Part shown: in pieces, positions 26,014 through 34,582 of the stretch
Layout of the letters: each line of letters starts with the position of its first letter
How positions within the stretch are numbered: the stretch's first letter is position 1
Source of the DNA: Alphaproteobacteria bacterium
Lineage (GTDB): Bacteria > Pseudomonadota > Alphaproteobacteria > Rhodobacterales > Rhodobacteraceae
Length of the DNA stretch: 51,302 nucleotides
NCBI GenBank assembly: GCA_030426685.1
Contig: JAUHYC010000026.1
Span: 1 to 51,302 of the forward strand
Direction: 5' to 3'
Notes under the pieces: generated by a model
Seen by the model: only the letters and a program-made list of their open reading frames with translations
Database searches by the model: none
What the model was told of the DNA's origin: nothing
Made by a program: the position numbers and the translations under genes

Positions 26014-26401
26014 TTTCATCTCCTGGGAATGGGGTGGTTTCGCGAAACACCGTTTCGATGAGCTGTCCGCAGGGGGCATGGAAAAACAGGCGCCGTTCGT
26101 TCAGTTCGGGCAGGTCCATGGTGGAATACCGGATGCCTTTTTCTTCGAGGCTGGTGCGAAAGCGGGTATAGCCGGTGAGGCGAAATCCGACGTGGTCCCA
26201 GGCTTCGGGGCTTGCATTTGGTCCCAGCCCACGGGAACCGATCAGGTGGACAATGGGGTCGTCACCAGCATAGAGCCAGTGGCCCGGAATCCGCTGGATG
26301 ACCTTGGGGCGCGGCTTTTCTTCAAGCCCGAAGACATCGATGAAAAAGTCCCGTGTACCGGTGAGGTTTCGAGTGCGTATGGTCACGTGGTCAAGTTGCA
26401 T
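26006..26401 (-). CDS. VOC-family (glyoxalase/dioxygenase fold) protein
   Basis: A 131-residue protein with the paired beta-alpha-beta-beta-beta modules of the vicinal-oxygen-chelate family. It starts MQLDHVTIRTRNLTGTRDFFIDVFGL, with metal-type residues at DHV, in IVHLIG and in the C-terminal IETVF. The start at 26401 was preferred over an upstream ATG because it begins the conserved domain. It is the first gene of the minus-strand operon, its stop overlaps the start of the broken SDR gene by 8 bases, and it diverges from the LysR gene. Confidence 0.85.
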   Translation of the reverse strand: MQLDHVTIRTRNLTGTRDFFIDVFGLEEKPRPKVIQRIPGHWLYAGDDPIVHLIGSRGLGPNASPEAWDHVGFRLTGYTRFRTSLEEKGIRYSTMDLPELNERRLFFHAPCGQLIETVFRETTPFPGDEND

Positions 26402-26465
26402 CGTGCTGTTCCCTTGGTTGCCAACAACCTGCCCCTTGCGGAACGCCAAGAGAATTGGGTAACTT

Positions 26466-26482
26466 CCGAAATTATACTTCGG
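26466..26482 (+). promoter_or_regulatory. Candidate LysR-type operator
   Basis: CCGAA (26466-26470) and TTCGG (26478-26482) form an inverted repeat with a 7-base AT-rich spacer in the 93-base divergent region between the VOC and LysR genes. It lies 12 bases before the lysR start, a position suited to autoregulation. Binding is inferred. Confidence 0.4.
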
Positions 26483-26494
26483 GATTTACGAATA

Positions 26495-27415
26495 ATGCTT
26501 CTGGACAATCTTTCCCTCTTTCTGCGCATCGTCGAAAAAGGCGGGCTGGCCGCAGGAGGGCGTGAGATGGGGTTGTCGCCGGCAACGGTGTCGGAACGTC
26601 TTGCCGCGCTTGAGGCTCATTACGGCGCACGGTTGCTGAACCGGACAACACGCTCGATCAGCCTGACGGAAGAGGGGCGCGACCTGGTTGATGGCGCGCA
26701 GCGTTTGCTGGCTGAATCGGAAGAACTTGAAGCGCGTATCAGACTTGGTGTTGAACGCATTGCCGGGCCGATCCGGCTGAGCGCCCCGTCTGATCTGGGT
26801 CGCAACCGGTTGGCGCAGGTCATCGACAAATTTCTTGAAGAAAACCCTGAGGTCACGGTCGACTTGCATCTGAGTGATGGCTATGTTGACGTAGCGGCAG
26901 CTGGTCTCGATCTGGCGATACGGTACGGCGATCTGGCGGACAGCAGCTTGATCGTCCGGCGTCTGGCCGACAATTCTCGGATCGTCTGCGCTGCACCTGA
27001 CTACCTGGAGCGGAACGGGACACCGACGCATCCCGTCGACTTGGAAAGTCACAACTGTCTGCTCATGCGGTTCGGATCGGATGTTGACCGTGCTTGGCCT
27101 TTCGAAATCGACGGTGGCAGGCAAATGGTTACGGTGCAGGGCAATCGGATCGCCAATGATGGTGATTTGGTGCGACGCTGGGCACTGGAAGGGCGTGGGA
27201 TTGTTCGCAAGTCGCAATGGGATGTGGCTGCCGACATAGATGCGGGGCGATTGATACCGCTCTTGAGAGAATTTGAAGTGGCACCGATTGGACTGCAAGC
27301 GGTCATGCCTACAGCACGTACACAACCACGCCGAGTGCGAGCCTTGCTTGATGCGATCTTATCGGACTTTCGAGTAGATCCCCAAGTTACCTACAGTGTT
27401 TCGAGAAAAGTTTGA
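26495..27415 (+). CDS. LysR-family transcriptional regulator
   Basis: A 306-residue regulator. The N-terminal winged helix-turn-helix (residues 1-60) reads LSLFLRIVEKGGLAAGGREMGLSPATVSERLAALEAHYGARLLNRTTRSISLTEEG without gaps, followed by a LysR substrate-binding domain starting at about residue 90 (GPIRLSAPSDLGRN). The start at 26495 gives a normal length; a long in-frame upstream extension overlaps minus-strand genes and is non-coding. Divergent placement suggests control of the VOC-to-EamA operon. Confidence 0.92.
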   Translation: MLLDNLSLFLRIVEKGGLAAGGREMGLSPATVSERLAALEAHYGARLLNRTTRSISLTEEGRDLVDGAQRLLAESEELEARIRLGVERIAGPIRLSAPSDLGRNRLAQVIDKFLEENPEVTVDLHLSDGYVDVAAAGLDLAIRYGDLADSSLIVRRLADNSRIVCAAPDYLERNGTPTHPVDLESHNCLLMRFGSDVDRAWPFEIDGGRQMVTVQGNRIANDGDLVRRWALEGRGIVRKSQWDVAADIDAGRLIPLLREFEVAPIGLQAVMPTARTQPRRVRALLDAILSDFRVDPQVTYSVSRKV

Positions 27416-27949
27416 ATCGGAGGGATTGAACGAACCCGCTGACGCGGGAGGGGCGTCGCTATTGGCGGGAATGGCCCCCTGATGGGAAGGTTTGGTTGCT
27501 GAGACCAATCTTTAACAGGAGGGATGTGTCGCAATCTTTTGGAATGGCCAGCGCCAGCGACTTACTGGACACACTTATCTGGATCTGCCCCCAGCCGGAG
27601 CAGACCCTATGATGGAGCTTCGCGACAGGAGCCTTACAATTATAGACGACGCACTCGGCTGACCCAGCGGTGTAACACCTTCACATCCAGGAAAATTACG
27701 GAACACGACGATCATGAGATCGACGTTGGGAAAACCAGGATAATAAAGCGGCCCCCGAGTCCACCAAGGTTATGTGGACCCAAGCCTCGCATATACACTA
27801 GGGTCCACCGCCAATTCCGCTGCACTCCATAGGCCGGACACATGACAGCACCCGATCAGACGTTTCAAGGCTTTGAATTCGTTCATAGTAACCGGTGCAT
27901 CCACACATTTTTATGTTATGTTTTGTAATATGGATCTATCCAGATATCG
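27416..27949. other. Stretch without a convincing gene
   Basis: No frame shows a known family. A small hairpin CCCGC-TGAC-GCGGG (27435-27448) follows the LysR gene but lacks a T tract. The open frame at 27524-27832 has an arginine-rich, low-complexity composition and no ribosome binding site. The region just left of 27950 is AT-rich and is the flank of the IS21-type right end. Confidence 0.5.
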
Positions 27950-28093
27950 TGTCAACGGCGGCGTAAAAACCGGCCATGGGGCGGAGCAAAAGTTGTCCAC
28001 TGATTGGGTGACCGGCGCCTTGGCAAACGCGCTCCCATAAAGCTGGCGGTTGCCAAGGCGTTTTGGTCCGCCAAGACCAATCTTTTCTGTGTT

Positions 28094-28849
28094 TTAGGAA
28101 TTCTGCCGAGCCCTGCTCTGTGCCAGGCGATAGCTTTCTCCGTTCATCTCCAGAATGCTGACATGGTGGGTCAGCCGGTCGAGCAAGGCACCGGTGAGGC
28201 GCTCCGACCCGAATGTTTCGGTCCATTCATCGAAGGGCAGGTTCGAGGTGATCAGGATTGAGCCGCGCTCGTATCGTTGGGAGATCAACTCGAACAGCAA
28301 CTCAGCGCCAGTTTTGCTGAGGGGCACGAAGCCCAACTCGTCGATGATCAGGAGCTTCTGTTTCACGAGTTGCTTTTGAAGCCGCAGGAGCTGGCGCTCG
28401 TCGCGGGCCTCCATCAACTCGTGGACGATTGCGGCAGCGGGTGTGAAGCGAACCGCCAGGCCTTTCTGGCAGGCGGCCAGGCCAAGACCGAGCGCCACAT
28501 GGGTTTTGCCGGTGCCGCTGGGGCCGAGAGCGATGACGTTCTCGCAACGGTCGATCCATTCGCAACGGGCGAGTTCGAGTACCTGCATCTTGTTGAGGCT
28601 TGGGATCGCGGCAAAATCGAAGCTATCGAGGCTCTTGGTCGTCGGGAATTTCGCGGCCTTGATCCGGCGTTCGATCATGCGCCGTTCCCGGTCGATGAGT
28701 TCGAGCTCGATCAGACGGGCCAGGAACTGGACATGGTCGCGACCCTCGGCAGCGCAGAGCCGAGCCTGTTTGTCGTATTCCCGCAGGATGGTCGGCAGCT
28801 TCAACTTTTTGAGTTGGTGGTTCAGCAGGATCTGTGGCGTCTCCGTCAT
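28094..28849 (-). CDS. istB: IS21-family helper ATPase IstB
   Basis: DnaC-like AAA+ ATPase that helps IstA choose targets, 251 residues. Walker A GPSGTGKTH lies mid-protein, Walker B LLIIDELGFVPL follows, then SILITSNLPFDEWTETFG and the C-terminal LLDRLTHHVSILEMNGESYR, all usual for IstB. The start at 28849 (MTETPQILLNHQLKKLKLP) matches the family. The reading frame is complete, but its partner istA is broken, so the element cannot move by itself. Confidence 0.93.
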   Translation of the reverse strand: MTETPQILLNHQLKKLKLPTILREYDKQARLCAAEGRDHVQFLARLIELELIDRERRMIERRIKAAKFPTTKSLDSFDFAAIPSLNKMQVLELARCEWIDRCENVIALGPSGTGKTHVALGLGLAACQKGLAVRFTPAAAIVHELMEARDERQLLRLQKQLVKQKLLIIDELGFVPLSKTGAELLFELISQRYERGSILITSNLPFDEWTETFGSERLTGALLDRLTHHVSILEMNGESYRLAQSRARQNS

Positions 28850-29640
28850 GTCGAGGCACCTGTTGTCAGGCACATGTAGCTGGCCGGAGATGTCGTCGCC
28901 ACCTTGGCCCGTGGCAGGAACGGGTAGACGTCCAGATCGAGCCTCGGCGGCCGCCGCTCCACCCGACACAGCACCAGATGCTTCACGGCATCAAAACTGA
29001 TCGCACCCATCTGGAGAGCCGTCTTCACGGCAGCATGAACCTCCTCCATCTCGAAGCTTTCGAGCAGCCGTAGGACCTGCACGTATTCGCGCCGTCCGGC
29101 TTTCAGCATGCGTGCCTCCATCAGCTTCTGGAGAGTATCAAACGCCTTGGGAAGCTCCCATCCGGCCAGCGGAGCCGCCTGTTCGAAAGCGTTTATCTTC
29201 TTCTCAATCAGCGGCAGGTAATGAACCGGATCGAAGACCATGTCCTCGCAGTCGTAGCTGCGAACATGCCGCGCGATGACCTCACCACCACATCCGATGA
29301 CCACCCGATCAACATAGGCGCGAATCCAGACTTCGCGATGGCCGTAGGCAACCGGCACGGAATAGTCGTTGGTCTTATAGCGCAGCAGCGATAGGGAACT
29401 GACCCGGCCCGATGCCTGGTCACAGGCGTCAAAGGACCGGGCTCGATCTTCGCCACAAGGCACTGGTCGTTATCGTACAGGATCGACTGCGGAACGGCCC
29501 CGAAGAACCCAAAGGCATGGACGTGGCCATCCATCCAGGCCTCCGCTGTCGCCGCCGGATAGGCCCGGACGTAGCAGGCGTCGCTGTGCGGAAGATCCAA
29601 GGCAAAGAAGTGGGCCTTCTGCTTGTCTGACGTCAGCACC
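28846..29640 (-). pseudogene. istA: IS21-family transposase IstA, truncated, with internal deletion and frame change
   Basis: From 29640 to about 29410 one frame encodes a central segment (KQKAHFFALDLPHSDACYVRA, then VPQSILYDNDQCLVAKI). From about 29405 to 28846 a second frame encodes the C-terminal part (FDACDQASGRVSSLSLLRYK, SVPVAYGHREVW, then LEVRR-like end with RLDLDVYPFLP). The segment between LVAKI and FDACDQ, roughly a hundred residues in intact relatives by memory, is missing and the join is out of frame. The N-terminal third is also absent because the IS3-type element starts at 29641. It overlaps the istB start. Confidence 0.82.
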
Positions 29641-30431
29641 TGTGGGACAGTTTAGGTTTATTGCGTAACGGAGGGTTTCCGGCTCATCGTAGACTTTGAG
29701 GATCGAAGATGAGACGGGAAGCCGTGACACAGAAGAGCAAGACGGATCGGATGGTGAAAGACATCCGACGCAAGACCAGAAAGAAGCATTCGTCGGAGGA
29801 CAAGATCAGGATTGTCCTTGAGGGCCTGCGTGGCGAAGACAGCATTGCTGAACTTTGCCGCCGCGAGGGTATTGCACAAAGCCTGTATTACAGTTGGTCG
29901 AAGGAATTTCTGGAGGCGGGCAAAAAACGCCTGGCAGGTGATACCGCGCGCCAGGCGAACAGTCCTGAAGTGAAAGACCTTCGTGCCGAGGCGTCGGCGT
30001 TGAAAGAGGTTGTGGCCGATCTTACGCTTGAGAACCGCCTGCTCAAAAAAAGCATGATCGGGGATGGGGAGTACGAGGAATGAGGTATCCCGCATCCGAG
30101 AAGCTTGAGATCATCCGGCTGGTCGAGCAATCCCACCTGCAAGTGAAGAAAACGCTGGCGCAACTGGGCATCCCGAAGACGACCTTCTACCGCTGGTACG
30201 ATCGATATCAGGCGTTTGGCGAGGCGGGATTGGAAGACCGCCGTCCGCATCCTGGCCGCGTCTGGAACCGCATTCCGGACGACGTCCGGGATCAGGTGGT
30301 TGAACTGGCGCTGGACGAACCGGACCTATCGCCCCGCGAGTTGGCTGTGCGCTTCACGGACACGAAAAGGCATTACATCTCAGAAGCTTCCGCCTATCGC
30401 ATCCTCAAGGAACGCGATCTGATTACCGGTC
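29641..30431 (+). mobile_element. IS3-family element, left part only
   Basis: The left end appears at 29641 (TGTGGGACAGTTTAGGTTTA), exactly where the istA frame of the first IS21 element breaks. It carries orfA and the first third of orfB. The rest, including the DDE domain and the right end, is gone: at 30432 the sequence switches to the terminal repeats of a second IS21 element. Confidence 0.75.
29709..30083 (+). CDS. IS3-family transposase OrfA
   Basis: A 124-residue DNA-binding subunit with a helix-turn-helix (KHSSEDKIRIVLEGLRGED, then IAELCRREGIAQSLYYSWSKEF) and a C-terminal coiled coil (VKDLRAEASALKEVVADLTLENRLLKKS). The frame is complete, but its orfB partner is truncated, so the element should be inactive. 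An internal start at 29751 (MVKDIRRK) is an alternative. Its stop overlaps the orfB start (ATGA at 30080-30083). Confidence 0.85.
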   Translation: MRREAVTQKSKTDRMVKDIRRKTRKKHSSEDKIRIVLEGLRGEDSIAELCRREGIAQSLYYSWSKEFLEAGKKRLAGDTARQANSPEVKDLRAEASALKEVVADLTLENRLLKKSMIGDGEYEE

Positions 30432-30454
30432 TGTCAATCGGCATTCAAACTTGA
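30080..30454 (+). pseudogene. IS3-family transposase OrfB, N-terminal fragment
   Basis: About 117 residues of the helix-turn-helix and HTH_28-like region (SEKLEIIRLVEQSHLQVKKTLAQLGIPKTTFYRWY, then ISEASAYRILKERDLIT) are present. After DLIT at about 30431 the frame enters the repeats of a second IS21 element and stops at 30454. The rve catalytic domain with its DDE residues is lost. Confidence 0.85.
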
Positions 30455-30481
30455 CCCCTTATCGGCATCCAATATTGACCC
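30437..30481 (+). repeat. Terminal direct repeats of the second IS21-type element
   Basis: Two 21-base copies, ATCGGCATTCAAACTTGACCC (30437-30457, 21 bases; core GGCATTCAAAC-TTGACCC) and a near-identical unit at 30461-30481 differing at four positions, are spaced 24 bases apart. Multiple short end repeats of this kind are IstA binding sites in IS21 elements. The matching pair at the other end ends in TGACCC at 30953-30976 and 30987-31012 on the minus strand. Confidence 0.7.
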
Positions 30482-30899
30482 AGTCTTCGCTCCAGTCGAA
30501 CTGGAACGCTTCACCCGGCTGGAATACCAGCGGCACGTAAGTTCCACGTCCCGTCGTCTGTTCCGCACGGTGCCGATCTGCCCGCCACGTCCGCGCGAAT
30601 GCGGCAACACGGCCATAGGATCCTTCATAACCCAGCTTCATCAGATCAGCGTGCATCTGCTTCACCGTGCGCCGCTCCTTGCGGGGCTTGCGTGTCTGGG
30701 CGAGCAGCCAGGCAGACAACCGATCCGCATACGGATCCAACTTGCTCGAACGCGACGGTGTTTTGAACTTCGGTTCTACAGCGCCTTCGCGTAGATACTT
30801 TTTGATAGTGTTGCGAGACAGCCCCGTGCGCCGTGAAATCTCGCGAATTGGCATTTTGTCACGCAATGCCCAGCGTCGTATGACACTCAAAAACCCCAT
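30480..30899 (-). pseudogene. istA: IS21-family transposase IstA, N-terminal fragment
   Basis: About 140 residues from the start: helix-turn-helix MGFLSVIRRWALRDKMPIREISRRTGLSRNTIKKYLR, a linker with RRTVKQMHADLMKLGYEGSY, and the beginning of the catalytic domain, AFQFDWSEDW, whose first Asp is part of the DDE triad. The frame then runs into the end repeats and stops, so two of the catalytic residues are lost. The start at 30899 fits the family. Confidence 0.83.
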
Positions 30900-31012
30900 G
30901 TCGATCACTCCAAATCTCCCCAAACGAAAACGTCGGGGCAATGTGCTCACATGGGTCAATTCTCAGTGAAAATTATCTGGCCTACCGGGTCATTTCTCAG
31001 CGAAAATCAACA

Positions 31013-31320
31013 CCATATCGCCACCACGCACATTGGCTTGCGTAGTCGCCTTTGTCCGATAGTGTGCGCATCTTTCCAAGCTTTGCACTTTGGTTACTGG
31101 ACGCAGCGGCACCACCGCTGGTTTGCAGAATTGCGGGCGAGCGTCCGGAATGAGACATTACTTTCTCAATAGTGTGGCATGCCGTGCCTCAATGATCGAA
31201 GTGTGTTGAGTGCGAAGTCCCTTTGCAACCCGTTGCGGCAGGTGCCCGAAAGGCCAATTTTTGGACAAGCTCTTGCCCCTGTCGTAAACTCTTGGCTGTG
31301 AAAATCAATGAAACTGGGAC
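31013..31320. other. Stretch without a gene
   Basis: 308 bases between the right edge of the IS debris and the TRAP permease stop codon. No open frame with a recognisable domain and no clear terminator was seen. It may contain remains of sequence displaced by the insertion events. Confidence 0.55.
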
Positions 31321-32871
31321 TTAGAACATCGCTTCAGGTAACCACGTCGCAATTTGAGGGACGAACCAGATTAGTAGCACCCCGATGGCTTGCAGGCAGA
31401 TGAACGGTATGACACCCTGATAGATTTGCCCAGTTGTAATCTCTTTTGGTGCGGCACCGCGCAGATAGAAAAGCGAGAAGCCAAAGGGCGGCGTCAAGAA
31501 CGAAGTTTGGAGATTGATCGCCAGAATAATACCTAGCCAGATTGGGTCATGACCAAGCAAAATGAGTGTTGGAACAACAAGAGGTAGGACGATGACCGAG
31601 ATTTCCACGAAGTCGAGGAAAAAGCCCATTAGGAAAACGAGTAACATGGTCACGATCAACGCGCCGACTGCGCCGCCAGGGAGGTTTTGAAGCCAATGGG
31701 CCACGCGTTCTTCGCCACCGAGCCCTATGAATACCAGTGAGAACATACTGGCTGCGAGGATGGTCGCAAAGATCATGGCGGTCATTGTCATCGTTGAGGT
31801 TAGAGCATCCTGAACGACGTTCCCACGGATCACGTTGAGCAGGGCGGCAGCGATTCCTGTGACACCAATTAGGGCAAACAGGATGTAGAATGCACCGGCA
31901 ACAATATCTCCGGTAACCAGATCGCTGCGTTGAAAGCGAACCGGGAATACGCCTGCAGCGATTGCGAGGGCGACAAGCGCCGCTGCGCTGGCAAGGATTA
32001 CCCCTCGATAGTGGCCTAGCTTCGCACCTGCCATGAGCAATGCGCCTACGGCACCGACACCTGCGGCTTCGGTGGGCGTCGCAATCCCCGAAAGGATTGA
32101 ACCCAGTACGGTCACAATCAGCAAAACCGGTGGCACGACGGCCCTTAGAAGATCACGGACACCCGGACGCGCGAAACTGACGTCCGCCGGTGGCATGTCC
32201 TGGGGACGAGCGAAACCTCGCACGAGGATATAGAGAAGGTAGAGTGCAACCAAAAGCAGGCCGGGCAAGAGCGCAGCGGCAAAGAACTGACCAACCGATA
32301 ATGCTTCGACTGAGAATTTGCCCTGGTCGTATTGCGCTTGCTGGTAGGCGTTCGACATCACATCAGCAAGGATGATGAGAAGGGTCGAAGGCGGAATGAT
32401 CTGACCAAGTGTACCCGCGGTACAGACGATACCGGATGCCACGCGCGGGTCGTACCCTGATCGTAGCATCGTTGGAAGGGCAATCATGCCCATCGCTACG
32501 ACCGTCGCGCCTACAATTCCGGTTGACGCTGCTAGCAAGGCACCAACCAACACAACCGAAATGCCTAGGCCACCGCGCAATTGCCCGAAAGCTCTGCCCA
32601 TTGTATCCAGCAGCTCTTCTGCAATGCGGCTTTTCTCCAGTAGTGCTCCCATTAGCACGAAAAGTGGGATGGCAATCAAAACCTGGTTGGAGATCAAGCC
32701 GAAGACGCGTTGACCGAATGCACCCAGAAGCGAGATATCCATGACGCCTAGCATCCATCCGAGATAGGCGAAAAGAACGGCGATACCTGCGATACTGAAT
32801 GCAACCGGAAAACCGGACAGGACCGCCACGACCAGCGCCACGAACATCAGCATATCGAGATTGGCGCTCAT
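31321..32871 (-). CDS. TRAP transporter large permease (DctM/TakM-like)
   Basis: A 516-residue integral membrane subunit that carries the transport path, driven by an ion gradient. Longer than the 430-residue classical DctM, as in the TakP-type branch, with an extra hydrophobic insertion around residues 320-400. Family blocks are FPVAFSIAGIAVLFAYLGW, IPLFVLMGALLEKSRIAEELLD, GTLGQIIPPSTLLIILADV and LGIILAINLQTSFLTPPFGFSLFYLRG. The start at 32871 (MSANLDMLMF) overlaps the small-permease stop (ATGA) and gives family length; the longer upstream frame is rejected. Confidence 0.92.
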   Translation of the reverse strand: MSANLDMLMFVALVVAVLSGFPVAFSIAGIAVLFAYLGWMLGVMDISLLGAFGQRVFGLISNQVLIAIPLFVLMGALLEKSRIAEELLDTMGRAFGQLRGGLGISVVLVGALLAASTGIVGATVVAMGMIALPTMLRSGYDPRVASGIVCTAGTLGQIIPPSTLLIILADVMSNAYQQAQYDQGKFSVEALSVGQFFAAALLPGLLLVALYLLYILVRGFARPQDMPPADVSFARPGVRDLLRAVVPPVLLIVTVLGSILSGIATPTEAAGVGAVGALLMAGAKLGHYRGVILASAAALVALAIAAGVFPVRFQRSDLVTGDIVAGAFYILFALIGVTGIAAALLNVIRGNVVQDALTSTMTMTAMIFATILAASMFSLVFIGLGGEERVAHWLQNLPGGAVGALIVTMLLVFLMGFFLDFVEISVIVLPLVVPTLILLGHDPIWLGIILAINLQTSFLTPPFGFSLFYLRGAAPKEITTGQIYQGVIPFICLQAIGVLLIWFVPQIATWLPEAMF

Positions 32872-33362
32872 TCCGAGCCCTCCGTGAACAATCGGATCAA
32901 GATGGCAATGGATTGCAATGCGACCAGGATGCAGAAGAGCGGGATCAAAGATTTGAGAAGGAAAACAGCCTCGATGCCGCCGACAGAAATCGGGCCTTCG
33001 AGAATTTTCCATGAATTTCGCACAGATGCCCAGGACCACCAAGCCAGCGCAGCCATCGACGGCAATAGCAGGAACAAGTGCCCAAATATATCGATGCGAC
33101 GCTGAATGCTGCGTTTAACACCGGCATAGAAGATGTCGACGCGAACATGCTTATCGACAAGGAGGGTATAGCCCGCTGCCAACATGAAAAGCGCGGAGTG
33201 TAGATAGAGCACGCTTTCCTGCGCTACGATTGAGTTAACCCCGAACACATAGCGCCCAATGACGATTCCAAACTGGATAAGTACCATCAAAAGGGCAAAC
33301 CACTTTAGAACTGCGCCGAGACGCGTGTTTAACTGGTCAACCAGGTCAGCGAAGCGTTTCAT
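32868..33362 (-). CDS. TRAP transporter small permease (DctQ-like)
   Basis: A 164-residue membrane protein with four hydrophobic segments (around residues 18-35, 52-68, 92-115, 130-155). It includes the DctQ-type YVFGVNSIVAQESVLYLHSALFMLAAGYTLLVDKHVRVD block. It bridges the binding protein and the large permease in TRAP importers. Encoded between them on the same strand and overlapping the large-subunit start by four bases. Confidence 0.92.
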   Translation of the reverse strand: MKRFADLVDQLNTRLGAVLKWFALLMVLIQFGIVIGRYVFGVNSIVAQESVLYLHSALFMLAAGYTLLVDKHVRVDIFYAGVKRSIQRRIDIFGHLFLLLPSMAALAWWSWASVRNSWKILEGPISVGGIEAVFLLKSLIPLFCILVALQSIAILIRLFTEGSE

Positions 33363-33386
33363 CAGAGCCCCTTGCTCGAAAGTGTA

Positions 33387-33413
33387 GCGGCGCGGGGAAT
33401 TCGACCGCGCCGC
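33387..33413 (-). terminator. GC-rich stem-loop after the TRAP binding-protein gene
   Basis: GCGGCGCGG (33387-33395) pairs perfectly with CCGCGCCGC (33405-33413) around a 9-base loop containing GAATTC. There is no T tract, so message stabilisation or pausing is likelier than termination. It separates the binding-protein gene from the two permease genes. Confidence 0.65.
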
Positions 33414-33420
33414 CCTCGGT

Positions 33421-34506
33421 TCAATAGCCCATCACAGACGCGCGGGCGTTCATTTGCCCATTGTCCGCAAAAGTCATATAGCCGCCGACACTGTCTCGGT
33501 AGGCAATGAAGCTTTCGGTGATGCGCTGAACAAGCTCGTCTTCGTCGCCCTGAAGCTCTTCGATGACCTCGGCTGCCGCGGCACCCATTGCGTCAACGAC
33601 ATCCTGTGGGAATACGCGAACCTGGACGCCATCCTCGTCGACCAGCTTTTTGAGTGCGAGCGCGTGCTTTGTCGTGTACTCGGTCCAGACGGGATTATAG
33701 AGGCTTTCGCAGGCAAAACGGACGACCTGTTTCAAATCCTCCGGAAGTTCGGCATAGACGCTTGCGTTGACACCGCATTCTTCGGCTGACGAAGGTTCAC
33801 CGACACCGGGCCAGTAGTAGTTCTTGGCAACCTGTTGATAGCCAAGCGCGCTGTCAGTCCAGGGTCCGATGAATTCTCCTGCGTCGAGCGCGCCGGTCTG
33901 AAGGGCCTGGAACATAGCTGGACCGCTCATAGCTTCTGCAGCCATACCGAGCTTACGGCACATCTCGGAAGCGAGCCCGGTGGTGCGGAACTTCATACCT
34001 TTGAGATCTTCGACCGAGTTAATCTCGTCGCGGAACCAACCACCCCACTGCGGGCCGGAATTGCCGCAAAGGAAAGGTTGGATCCCAAAGCGACCATACA
34101 TCTCATTGTAAAGCTCTTGGCCACCGCCGTGATACAACCAGCCAAATTGTTCATCCGCACGCAGACCAAAAGGTTGTGATCCGAAAAGCAATATGCCCTT
34201 GGATTTCGACCCCCAATAAGCCGGAACCGCGTGATACAGTTCGGCTGTGCCCTCGCTGACGGCGTCAAAAACGCCCGGTCCTGGTACAAGTTCACCAGAT
34301 GCAAATAGCTTGACTTCGATCCGTCCGCCCGAAAGCGTCGTAATACGGTCCGCCAGCATTTGCGCAGCGATGCCGGGTCCAGGCAGGTTTTTCGGCCAAG
34401 CTGTGACCATCTTCCATTGGCGCACGTCTTGTGCGATTGCCGGGCTTGCCAGCGCCGTCGCCGCCGCGCCGACTGCGCCAGCCGACAGAAACTTGCGTCG
34501 ATCCAT
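33421..34506 (-). CDS. TRAP transporter substrate-binding protein (DctP family, TakP-like), Tat-exported
   Basis: Periplasmic receptor of 361 residues. The N-terminus MDRRKFLSAGAVGAAATALA has the twin-arginine pattern (Arg3-Arg4) of Tat export with an AxA cleavage site near AIAQ. The mature part resembles the 2-oxoacid-binding TakP group (SGELVPG, AFGLRA-type region, GGGQELYNEMYGRFGI, GWFRDEINSVEDLKGMKFR). It begins 76 bases downstream of hutU on the same strand, suggesting cargo linked to histidine breakdown. Family cargoes are carboxylates. Confidence 0.9.
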   Translation of the reverse strand: MDRRKFLSAGAVGAAATALASPAIAQDVRQWKMVTAWPKNLPGPGIAAQMLADRITTLSGGRIEVKLFASGELVPGPGVFDAVSEGTAELYHAVPAYWGSKSKGILLFGSQPFGLRADEQFGWLYHGGGQELYNEMYGRFGIQPFLCGNSGPQWGGWFRDEINSVEDLKGMKFRTTGLASEMCRKLGMAAEAMSGPAMFQALQTGALDAGEFIGPWTDSALGYQQVAKNYYWPGVGEPSSAEECGVNASVYAELPEDLKQVVRFACESLYNPVWTEYTTKHALALKKLVDEDGVQVRVFPQDVVDAMGAAAAEVIEELQGDEDELVQRITESFIAYRDSVGGYMTFADNGQMNARASVMGY

Positions 34507-34582
34507 GATCTTTCTCCTCCTTGATGATCTGTGATGTTATACCGCCATCGCCCAACGACGCACGCTGGGCGATGGGTTCGCG

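Larger units (their letters stand above)
27950..29640 (-). mobile_element. Remnant of an IS21-family element (group A), 3' portion with istB
   Basis: The right end is visible at 27950 as TGTCAACGGCGGCGTAAAAA followed by a related repeat (GGCGGAGCAAAAGTTGTCC at about 27998-28016), the multiple-repeat end typical of IS21 elements. Inside lie a full istB and a damaged istA. The left part of istA and the left end are missing; the element is cut at 29640 by the start of an IS3-type element. Confidence 0.8.
30432..31012 (-). mobile_element. Internally deleted IS21-family element (group B)
   Basis: Both ends can be recognised: TGTCAATCGG at 30432 and, reading inwards from 31012, TGTTGATTTTC. Each end unit is 26 bases long and closes in TGACCC, and each is followed by a second related unit. 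Only the first part of istA lies between, so most of istA and all of istB have been deleted. The istA fragment belongs to a different IS21 subgroup from the 28846-29640 copy. No target duplication is evident. Confidence 0.68.

Noticed and set aside
25502..26494. Very long plus-strand frame leading into the LysR gene at 26495
   Set aside because: The extra N-terminal part is antisense to the SDR and VOC genes and has no family similarity; LysR family length starts at 26495.
27435..27448. CCCGC-TGAC-GCGGG hairpin as a terminator for the LysR gene
   Set aside because: Only a 5-base stem with no following T tract; too weak to call.
27524..27832. 102-codon open frame in the gap after the LysR gene
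   Set aside because: Arginine-rich, low-complexity translation, no ribosome binding site and no recognisable motif.
30437..30481. Short spaced direct repeats as a CRISPR array
   Set aside because: Only two copies with a 3-base gap, and they match IS21 end repeats; no cas genes are present.
28846..30899. One istA gene interrupted by an IS3 element
   Set aside because: Tempting by order and strand, but the N-terminal piece is bounded by its own IS21 ends (30432 and 31012) and its sequence belongs to a different IS21 subgroup from the C-terminal piece.
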